A stretch of 64,000 nt of DNA from Deltaproteobacteria bacterium (GTDB lineage Bacteria > Myxococcota_A > UBA9042), in the NCBI GenBank assembly GCA_020632665.1, contig JACKFC010000016.1, forward strand, positions 47,615 to 111,614. Reading direction: 5' to 3'. This document shows positions 40,926 through 48,214 of the stretch, one piece after another. Below the pieces are notes generated by a model, which was not told the DNA's origin, searched no databases, and saw only the letters and a program-made list of their open reading frames with translations. How positions within the stretch are numbered: position 1 is the stretch's first letter; every line of letters starts with the position of its first letter. The translations under genes and the position numbers were made by a program.

Positions 40926-41833
40926 CACCCCTTTCGGCCGCAAGCGCCGCAGGCACAGCCGCCCGGGTGCTGCGTGAACGCCGATGTGGCCCGCGCGCCC
41001 TTGAAGTCGAGCGGCGCCACCCGCATCCAGCCACGCACCAGCGCAGACGCCGGGTTGGCGACCGCAAGCGTCTCGAGCGTCGGCGGAGCGAACGCGTCGA
41101 ACTCGCCCAGCACGCCGAGATGCATCGACTCGAAGATGCGCGCCTGGCGGAAAGACGTCGCGTTGGTGCCCGTGGCCGTGAGCACCCCTGGCTTCAGCGG
41201 CGACCCCGGCAGCGCGAGACGCGCTGCCAGCAGGCCGAGGCTGGCGACGACCTCAAGCTCCAAAATGGCGAAGCGGGTGCCCGGCAGCGGGCGAAGGAAG
41301 CGGATCGCGCTCGCCACCCAGGCGTGCGTGGTCGCCGGCAGCGCCGAGCCGAGGACGAACGGCACGATCAAAGAAGGCACGTCGGGGACGGGCTGACAGC
41401 CTTCGGTGAGCCAGATCAGCGCCTGGGCCTCGATGGAAGGAGCAGACCCCTGGGGGGCGATCGTGCCGACGATGGAGAGCGGATCTCCCGCGCGCAGAGG
41501 CAAAGGGTTGCAGGCGTAGTCGGTCACCCGCAGACCGTCAGTCGGCACGCCAGCCGTGAGCGGCGCGAGCGGTCGAATGGAGGCCGGGTTGATCTCTGCC
41601 AATGCAGGCGTCTCGAGCCGCACGTCCGCGAGGGAGTCCAGGGTGGCGGCGGGGAAGAGTGAGGCCGCCTCGGCGCCGGCCCAAGCGGCAGCGACGCGCA
41701 GATCGCGCGGCACCTGGTAGGCGTTGCCGACCACCGGGAGGAGACCGTCGGGTGTCGGCGTGAATGGCGCGTCGGTGTCCACCGTGACGTCGGTGCTGAA
41801 CGAAAGACTGGCGTGGGCAAGGTGCAGCGACAT
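40925..41833 (-). CDS. Beta-rich protein A, first gene of the operon, unknown
   Basis: 302 residues, ATG at 41833 after GGAGG; the 9-residue upstream extension is rejected. MSLHLAHASLSFSTDVTVDT begins a long beta-rich protein with no signal peptide. Regions PLRAGDPLSIVGTIAPQGSA and FRQARIFESMHLGVLGEFDA look like jelly-roll or capsid-like strands. The C-terminus GGCACGACGRKG is Cys-rich and could bind metal or cross-link. It heads six genes with overlaps of 1-4 bp. Not recognised. Confidence 0.68.
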   Translation of the reverse strand: MSLHLAHASLSFSTDVTVDTDAPFTPTPDGLLPVVGNAYQVPRDLRVAAAWAGAEAASLFPAATLDSLADVRLETPALAEINPASIRPLAPLTAGVPTDGLRVTDYACNPLPLRAGDPLSIVGTIAPQGSAPSIEAQALIWLTEGCQPVPDVPSLIVPFVLGSALPATTHAWVASAIRFLRPLPGTRFAILELEVVASLGLLAARLALPGSPLKPGVLTATGTNATSFRQARIFESMHLGVLGEFDAFAPPTLETLAVANPASALVRGWMRVAPLDFKGARATSAFTQHPGGCACGACGRKG

Positions 41834-41881
41834 CCGAAACCTCCGCGCAGGCACTGGCACCCGCTACGGCAGATGGTAGTA

Positions 41882-41918
41882 TCGCTCGCTCGCTCGCTCG
41901 CGCAAGCGTCTTTTTTTT
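41882..41918. repeat. Tetranucleotide repeat (TCGC)5 and T8 tract upstream of the operon
   Basis: Five TCGC units at 41882-41901 and eight T at 41911-41918, 49-85 bp upstream of gene A. Both are of slippage-prone type. They lie between the operon and the IS element. Confidence 0.7.
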
Positions 41919-41929
41919 GCGAGCCCTAA

Positions 41930-43154
41930 GAGGGTGTGGCTGAAAACTGGACAGCCGATCGCGTCGTGCGAAGAAGGCCGCCAACCACGCGGGAGGCGGT
42001 CATGGTGGATGCGTACTCGGAGGCACAGCGGGAAGCGGTCAGAGCAGCGATCGCGGCGGGCGCAAGCCCGTGCTCGACGACGCGGATCGGCAAGTCCTGC
42101 GCGAGTGGGTGCGCGTCTCGCCCGGCATCACCGCGCAGGAGTTGATCACCAAGCTCGCCGAGCGCACCGGCAAGACCGTCAGCGTGCCGACGATCGGCAA
42201 GGCGATGAAGTCGATGGGGCTGACGCGGACGCGGCTGTCGCGGCCGGCCAGCGAGCCGTCGCCGCAGACGCCACCGCGTTACGGTGCGCAACACCGGCGC
42301 CAACCCGAGGCGGGCAAGTACCCGTCCAGCCTGACGGATGCGGAGTGGGCGGTGACCGAGCCGCTGCTGAACAAACTGCGGGACCCGCGCGGTCGCAAGC
42401 CCAAGCATGACAAGCGCTTGATGATGGACGCAGTGTTCTACATCGTGCGCACCGGCTGCCAGTGGCGACAGTTGCCGTTGGGCTTCCCGCCCTGGCAGGC
42501 GGTCTGGAGCACGTTCCGGCGCTACCGAGACTCCGGTTTGCTCGAGCGGCTCTACGACGCACTTCACGCACTGTGGCGCCAGGCGGCGCAACGGGCCGAA
42601 TCGCCGACCGCGGGCATCGTCGACAGCCAGACTGTCAAGACGACGGAAAAAGGGGGCCTTGCGGCTACGACGCCGGCAAGAAGACCAAGGGTCGCAAGAG
42701 GCATCTGGTCATCGATGTCCTAGGACTTCCTTGCGCTATCGTTATTCATTCCGCCGATATCCAGGATCGAGACGGTGGCCTCGACGTGATCGCGCTCGCT
42801 GTCGCCAAGTACCCGACGCTTCGCAAGATGTGGGCGGATGGCGGCTACTCGGGCCAGTGCGTCGTCCAGGCCCGCGACAAGTCCGGCGTCGACTTGGAGA
42901 TCGTCAAGCGCAGCGACGACGCGACGGGCGCTGTCTGGCTGGAGGAAGGACAGGAGCCGCCGGTCGCCGTCGGCTTCAAGGTCATCCGCTGGCGCTGGCT
43001 CGTCGAGCGCACCTTCGGCTGGCTCGGACGCAACCGGCGTCTCAGCAAGGACTACGAGCAGAACACGGCCAGTTCGCTGGCCTGGGTTCGCCTCGCCCTT
43101 GTCTGGCTGCTGGCGCGGCGCCTGGGCGCAGAGTGACTATTCAGCCACACCCTC
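41930..43154 (+). mobile_element. IS5-type insertion sequence, 1225 bp, TAA target duplication
   Basis: The 15-bp terminal inverted repeats GAGGGTGTGGCTGAA (41930-41944) and its complement (43140-43154) are perfect. TAA flanks both sides (41927-41929 and 43155-43157), agreeing with the TNA target preference of IS5-like elements. It inserted about 97 bp upstream of gene A and may have separated that operon from its promoter. Confidence 0.9.
42002..43136 (+). pseudogene. IS5/IS427-type DDE transposase with an IS630-like N-terminal HTH, in two or three frames
   Basis: The first frame starts MVDAYSEAQREAVRAAIAAG (42002) and the next begins near 42070, VLDDADRQVLREWVRVSPG then RTGKTVSVPTIGKAMKSMGL: both look like IS630-family N-terminal DNA-binding segments. 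From about 42328 the sequence is IS5-like: YPSSLTDAEWAVTEPLL, RTGCQWRQLPLGFPPWQ, GIVDSQTVKTTEKGG. At a run of five A and five G (about 42640-42655) the frame moves by -1 and continues PCGYDAGKKTKGRKRHLVID, DGGYSGQ, WRWLVERTFGWLGRNRRLSKDYE. The second shift may be programmed, as in IS427-type elements. The first suggests decay unless the start is at 42070. Confidence 0.78.
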
Positions 43155-43283
43155 TAAGGTCAGTCCGGCCTCGCCTCCAGCCCGCGATCGCCGGACCCAA
43201 TCACGACCCCCAACGGCTGGCGCCATCCGCCACCCACCACGTGCTTCGACGGCTCGTGGTCACTCCACCCGCACCCCGAGCAC

Positions 43284-43583
43284 TCAGCAGACGTAGATCG
43301 CCACGGTGGAGACCGCCAGGTAGATCGCCGCCGTCGTCTGCAGCACGCGGTCGCGCAGTATTAGTAGCGTCGGCGTGCCGCCCTCGCCGCGGTGCACCTG
43401 GTACAAATAGCGCGGCACTCCGAAGAGCACGAGCGGCACCCTCAGCAGGAGTGTGTCGGTGGTGAGGCGGGCGATGACGTCACGGTCGATGGTGTACGGG
43501 GCGTAGCTCATCACCGTCATCGCCATCAGCGCCCCGAGGCCCATTTCGGTGAAGGTGACGATGTATTTTGTCAGTGTCGTTTG
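43284..43583 (-). pseudogene. UbiA-family prenyltransferase remnant (decaprenyl-phosphate phosphoribosyltransferase-like C-terminus)
   Basis: The segment YIVTFTEMGLGALMAMTVMS, LLRVPLVLFGVPRYLYQVHR, GEGGTPTLLILRDRVLQTTA is the last third of a UbiA-type membrane prenyltransferase. The N-terminal two thirds, with the Asp-rich motifs, are missing. Upstream residues in the same frame are unrelated. A truncated gene; 43584-43751 holds nothing I can support. Confidence 0.65.
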
Positions 43584-43751
43584 GTGGTTGCTCGTCGTGT
43601 CGCAGAGCTTTCCAACTTTGCGCGGCGCTTGCCGAATGCCATGAGGCGCCACGAAGAACGTGTAGATCAGGGGTCATGAGCTGATGCCGGCGCCGACGGC
43701 CGGCGCCCCGGCGACGACGCGCAGCAGAAAGCCGCGCAGTCGGGCAGCCGG

Positions 43752-44693
43752 TCAGCCGGTGTCAGGACTTGACATTCCTCCCGCGGCGACCGCGGAGATC
43801 TGCTGCCGTAGCCAGGCGTGGCCGGGATCGCGGTGGTGTCGCTCGTGCCAGCGCATCACGATCCGAAAGCCCGGCAGCGGCACCGGCGGCTCGACGATCT
43901 GCAACGGCAGCGCGTGTGCGAAGGCGTCCGCGAGGCGCGCGGCAAGCGTCACGACCAGATCCGACGCCGCCACGACGTGCGGAACCACCAGAAAGCTCGG
44001 CAACATCATCGCCACGCGTCGCTGCCGGCCGCGCGCGGCGAGCGCCTGATCGACGACCCCTCCCGGCGTGCCGCGCGGCGCGACGAAGGCATGCGGCAAG
44101 GCACAGAAATCCTCGAGCGTGAGCGTGCCGCGCACCTGCGGATGGTCACGACGCAACGCGCAGACGAAGCGCTCCTCGAAGAGCACACGCTGATGCAACG
44201 CGGTGGAGCCGGCGCCGTCGCGCCGCGGCACACCGATGACGAGGTCGCAACCGCCGTCAGCGAGGGCGGCGTCTTCGTCCTCCGCGCCGGTCGGCGGCAA
44301 CCAGAGGTCGATGCCCGGCGCCTGCTCCTGCAAGACGGCCGTCAGCCGCGGCAAGAGCACGAATTGGCCGTAGTCGGCGGCGGAGATGCGAAAGGTGCGG
44401 CGCGCGCTCCGCGGATCGAAGTCCAGCGGCTGCAGCGCCGACTCGAGCTGCAGCAAGGCGTCGCGCAGCGGGCCCGCCATCGCGTCGGCCCGCGCGGTCG
44501 GCACCATCTCGGCGCCGCGGCGGACCAGCAGCGGGTCAGCGAAGAGCGTGCGCAACTTGGCGAGCGCGTGGCTCACCGCGCTCTGCGTCAGGCCCAAGCG
44601 CTCGGCGGCGCGGGTCGGGCTGCGGGTCTGCAGCAAGGCGTCCAGCACCCGGAGCTGATTCCAATTCAGCGATTCGAGCTCGATGCCGGCCAT
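43752..44693 (-). CDS. LysR family transcriptional regulator
   Basis: 313 residues from the ATG at 44693 (MAGIELESLNWNQLRVLDAL). The HTH is RSPTRAAERLGLTQSAVSHALAKLR, followed by the LysR substrate-binding fold (RTFRISAADYGQFVLLPRLT). It is divergent from the NmrA-like gene at 44851, with a palindrome between them, the standard LysR arrangement. The effector is unknown. Confidence 0.92.
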   Translation of the reverse strand: MAGIELESLNWNQLRVLDALLQTRSPTRAAERLGLTQSAVSHALAKLRTLFADPLLVRRGAEMVPTARADAMAGPLRDALLQLESALQPLDFDPRSARRTFRISAADYGQFVLLPRLTAVLQEQAPGIDLWLPPTGAEDEDAALADGGCDLVIGVPRRDGAGSTALHQRVLFEERFVCALRRDHPQVRGTLTLEDFCALPHAFVAPRGTPGGVVDQALAARGRQRRVAMMLPSFLVVPHVVAASDLVVTLAARLADAFAHALPLQIVEPPVPLPGFRIVMRWHERHHRDPGHAWLRQQISAVAAGGMSSPDTG

Positions 44694-44722
44694 GCGCGCC
44701 TCCGTTGCTGCCCGCCCGACGT

Positions 44723-44739
44723 CATGTATCAGATACATG
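44723..44739. promoter_or_regulatory. LysR-type operator palindrome
   Basis: CATGTATCAGATACATG is an 8+1+8 perfect inverted repeat containing the T-N11-A signature of LysR boxes. It lies 30 bp upstream of the regulator ATG, inside the divergent intergenic region. Confidence 0.75.
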
Positions 44740-44850
44740 ATGACAATGAAAACCATGCTCTTGTTGCATGACCCTGGTGGCGGCAGGTTGCCCAGGAGCC
44801 CGCGAGACGGGCGAACGACGCGCCGACGAGCGGCGCCTGGAGGACGAGCG

Positions 44851-45720
44851 ATGTATGCAGTGGCAGGAGTGACGGGACATACGGGCAAGGTCGTGGCGGA
44901 GACGCTGCTGGCGGCGGGCAAGTCGGTCCGCGTGGTGGTGCGTGACGCCGCCAAGGGTGCCGAGTGGGCCGCGCGCGGCGCGGAAGTGGCGGTCGCCGAC
45001 CTCGGCGATCCGGCGGCTCTCGGCGCGGCGCTGCAGGGCACCGAGGGCGCGTGGCTGCTGCTGCCGCCGCGCATCGCGCCCGGATTCGCGGCCTACCAGC
45101 GCGAGCTCGGCGCGGCCCTGGTCGAGGGCGTGCGCCGTGGCCGGCCGGGGCACGTGGTCTTCCTCTCCTCGATCGGTGCGCAGCTGCCCGCGGGCACCGG
45201 CCCGATCGCCGGCCTGCATCCGGTCGAGAAGGGGCTGCGCGCGGTCGCGGCCGAGACCGGCATCGCGGTGACGCTGCTGCGCGCCGGCTATTTCATGGAG
45301 AACCTCGGCGGCTCACTCGGCGCGCTGGCGCAGGGCGTGCTGCCGGGCTTCGTGCCGACAGATCTGCCGATCGACATGATCGCGACGCAGGATATCGGCG
45401 CCCAGGCGGCGAAGCTGCTGCTCGCCGGCGGCGCGGGCGTGCAGGTGGTCGAGCTCGGCGGCGGGCCCGGCTACTCGATGGACGATTGCGCCGTGGCGCT
45501 CAGCGAGCTGATGGGCAAGCAAGTGGCGGCGATCGAGGCCCCGCTCGACAGCATGGTCGAGACGCTGACCGGCTTCGGCATGCCGGCCGACGTGGCCGAG
45601 ATGTACCGCGAGATGAACGCGGGCTTCGTCGCCGGCACCATCGTCTGGGAGGGCGGCCACCAGCGGGTCCCGTCGACCACGCCGCCCAAGGCGGTGCTGG
45701 CGGGCTTGCTCGGCGCCTGA
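44851..45720 (+). CDS. NmrA-like NAD(P)-binding oxidoreductase (atypical SDR)
   Basis: 289 residues, ATG at 44851 after GGAGG. MYAVAGVTGHTGKVVAETLL carries the TGxTGxxG-type dinucleotide site, and SVRVVVRDAAKGAEW, HVVFLSSIGAQLP and TLLRAGYFMENLGG match NmrA/azoreductase-like proteins. Likely a cytoplasmic reductase or redox sensor. Controlled by the divergent LysR. Confidence 0.88.
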   Translation: MYAVAGVTGHTGKVVAETLLAAGKSVRVVVRDAAKGAEWAARGAEVAVADLGDPAALGAALQGTEGAWLLLPPRIAPGFAAYQRELGAALVEGVRRGRPGHVVFLSSIGAQLPAGTGPIAGLHPVEKGLRAVAAETGIAVTLLRAGYFMENLGGSLGALAQGVLPGFVPTDLPIDMIATQDIGAQAAKLLLAGGAGVQVVELGGGPGYSMDDCAVALSELMGKQVAAIEAPLDSMVETLTGFGMPADVAEMYREMNAGFVAGTIVWEGGHQRVPSTTPPKAVLAGLLGA

Positions 45721-45730
45721 CGCGACCGGC

Positions 45731-48100
45731 CTATTTGCCGAACGCCGCCTTGGTCCGAGCGTATTCGGCCGCCAGCTCGGCGTCACTGAGCAAGCGATCG
45801 TAGAAGCGCACCGCCGAGATCCCGCCCTTCCAGAAGCTGCCGCTGCCGCTGTGGCCCCAGCCGATGGTCGAGACCGCCGAGGTCTGCGAATTCGGCCGCG
45901 CGGTGAGCGTCGCGGTGGCGACGTTGGCGCCGTCGACGCCCCACTTCCAGCCGTTGCTCACGCCGACGCCGAAGGCGAAGTGGACCATCCGCCACTGCCC
46001 GTTCGGCACCTTCGCGGTGAAGCCGCCGGTGCCCGACCCCGGCAGGTCGCCACAGCACTGGCCGTTGTTGACGCGGAAATACCAGTTGTCGTTGTCCCAT
46101 TTGCCGAACCAGACCCAGTCGGAGGAATTCGGCTCGGTGCTGTCGCGGTTGACGTAGAGCCCGCCCTGGTTGGCGTTGCCGGCCGGCACCTCGCTCCAGA
46201 CCCAGTAGACCGCGGTGAATTGCTGCTTGCCGAGGTTCTTGTTGGCGAATTGCGCCGCCGCGCCGCTGCCGTTGAAGATCATCGCCGGCCGATTGCCGCG
46301 GCTGCCGCCGACCAGGCCGTTGATCATGCTCGCGTGGGTGGCGTTGCCGGAGAGATCTTTCCACTGCGTGCCGTTGCCCGGCCAGCTCGCGGTCTGCGCG
46401 GCGTCGAACCAGGCGACCAGCCCTTCGTGCTCGTAGCTGTAGGCGGCGGCGAGGGTGCTGTCCTCGCCGGCGCCGAGCGAGACGGTGACGTCGACCACCG
46501 CCGGTGCCGAGACGGCCGGAGCGACCGCCGTGACCTTCTCCGGCGAGACGAAGGTGACCTTCGACGACGCCACCGATCCGAAGCGGACCTCCATATTGTC
46601 GGTAAAGTCGGTGCCGTGCAGGGTCACCACCGTGCCGCCCTTGTAGCTGCCGCCCGGTGGGTCGAGGGAGGTCAGCGTCGGCGGGGCGTTGTCGACCCTG
46701 CGCCAAGCCTTGCCGGTACAGACCTGCAGGTCTTTGCCGGTCCAGCGCAGCGCGCCGGCGAGCGCGGCCGTGCACGGGGCGGTGGTGTTGCCGACCTTGA
46801 CGGCGCCCTTGGCGAGGAGATCGCCGCCGACCGCGACCTTCTGCGACGAGACGACGTCGGCCACGATGCTGAACGAGAGCAGGTTGCCGTCGGTCTTGCC
46901 GCTGAGGTCGCAGAGCGTGGCGTTGCCGGCGGCTTGCTTGATGCAGAACGAGCTGTCGGTGACCTTGAGCGTCCACGTCCCGGCAAGCGATTTGCCGAGG
47001 AACGCGCCGAGATCTCCGGTCTTGGGCGCGACGACGGCCGACCACGTTTTGTCGAGCGCCTTCTCGTCCTTGTTGCCGCAGGGATCGCAGAGGACCAGGC
47101 CGACCTTCTTGTCATCCGGCGGCAGGAGCACGATGGCCACCGTCGAGAGGTCGGTATTCTCGGCCTTGACGGTGATCTCGACCGCTTTGGTCACACCCCA
47201 CGCCGGCACCTCGAGGTTCGCGGCGGCGGCGGCGCCGGTGTTGTCGGGGATCGCGGTGGCGGTGGTGAAGGCCGCGGTCTCGGAGAATTCGGTCGAGACC
47301 ATCCCCCCCGAAATCTCGTCGAGGCCGTCGGAGGGCAGCGCCGCGGCGACGCTGCTGCAGACGATCTTGCCGTCGCTGGCGATCCCCGTGACGACGGTGC
47401 CCTTGGCGCAGGTCCCGGCCGGGACGCCGACGCCGGTGAGCTTGCTGCCGTCGCCGACGAACGCGGCGGCCGACACGCTCTTCGCCACGACGTCGCCGGA
47501 GAAGGTCGCGTTCTTCGCCTTGACGCTATTGCCGCCGAAGTCGAGGTCGGCGTCGAATTGGAGCTCCGCGACCGAGACGCAGCCGGTGCAAGAAAGGTCG
47601 AGCGCAGGGCCACCCTTGGTCGCCGCGCCGGCGTAGTTCACCGCCAGCTGCGCGCCGCTGATGCAGCCCGTGCAGGAGAGGCCGCCGGCGACCACGGCGT
47701 AGGGCGCGGCGTGCAGCGGCTGGCGCGGCAACTCGGGGTCCGTGCCGACGGTGACGCCGACGTAGGGGGACGCGAGCCCCGCCAGCGTCGCCGGGTCGAG
47801 GGGCGTTTTGCTGCCGAGCGCCAGACTGAAGCGGCCGCCCTGGACCTGGACGTCGAGCGGACCCTCGCTCCAGACCGCGGATTGCGCCTTCTCGCTCGGG
47901 TAGATCGCGACGGTGAGCTTGTACGCGCCGTCGGCGACAGGGCCCGAACCCGCGAGGAGCGCGCCCTCGAGCTGGGTCGTCGCAGGCGCCGAGAGCGCGG
48001 GTGCGGCGATGAGCGCCGAGAGCAGCGCGAGCGCCACGAGGGCCCGGATGCGGGGCGAGAAGCGTGGCGGATGGTGGGCGGCGTGTAGCGAAGTCGACAT
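45731..48100 (-). CDS. Secreted modular protein: P-type domain, IPT/TIG and LamG-like domains
   Basis: 789 residues with a Sec signal (RIRALVALALLSALIAAPALSA). Residues ~30-270 are shared with the divergent neighbour at 48215 and include two SCTGC motifs. Then follow a proprotein-convertase-P-like jelly roll (VEITVKAENTDLSTVAIVLL to LGKSLAGTWTLKVTDSSFC), an IPT/TIG domain (LTSLDPPGGSYKGGTVVTLH) and a concanavalin/LamG-like C-terminal domain (EGLVAWFDAAQTASWPG to GGISAVRFYDRLLSDAEL). Cell surface or extracellular, probably adhesive. Confidence 0.82.
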   Translation of the reverse strand: MSTSLHAAHHPPRFSPRIRALVALALLSALIAAPALSAPATTQLEGALLAGSGPVADGAYKLTVAIYPSEKAQSAVWSEGPLDVQVQGGRFSLALGSKTPLDPATLAGLASPYVGVTVGTDPELPRQPLHAAPYAVVAGGLSCTGCISGAQLAVNYAGAATKGGPALDLSCTGCVSVAELQFDADLDFGGNSVKAKNATFSGDVVAKSVSAAAFVGDGSKLTGVGVPAGTCAKGTVVTGIASDGKIVCSSVAAALPSDGLDEISGGMVSTEFSETAAFTTATAIPDNTGAAAAANLEVPAWGVTKAVEITVKAENTDLSTVAIVLLPPDDKKVGLVLCDPCGNKDEKALDKTWSAVVAPKTGDLGAFLGKSLAGTWTLKVTDSSFCIKQAAGNATLCDLSGKTDGNLLSFSIVADVVSSQKVAVGGDLLAKGAVKVGNTTAPCTAALAGALRWTGKDLQVCTGKAWRRVDNAPPTLTSLDPPGGSYKGGTVVTLHGTDFTDNMEVRFGSVASSKVTFVSPEKVTAVAPAVSAPAVVDVTVSLGAGEDSTLAAAYSYEHEGLVAWFDAAQTASWPGNGTQWKDLSGNATHASMINGLVGGSRGNRPAMIFNGSGAAAQFANKNLGKQQFTAVYWVWSEVPAGNANQGGLYVNRDSTEPNSSDWVWFGKWDNDNWYFRVNNGQCCGDLPGSGTGGFTAKVPNGQWRMVHFAFGVGVSNGWKWGVDGANVATATLTARPNSQTSAVSTIGWGHSGSGSFWKGGISAVRFYDRLLSDAELAAEYARTKAAFGK

Positions 48101-48214
48101 GCGGAACTCCAGGGCGAGACTCCCCCGAGCTTGCCAAGCGCGGCGTCAGACGCAAGGGCGCGCGGAGACGGAGAAGCTGCTATCCTCGGGGCCTCGCTCG
48201 AGAGGAGTTCAGCC

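Noticed and set aside
40585..41067. 161-residue N-terminal extension of protein C
   Set aside because: It overlaps genes A and B antisense-like in another frame, is Arg/Gly-rich and ends at a clear ATG with overlap to gene B.
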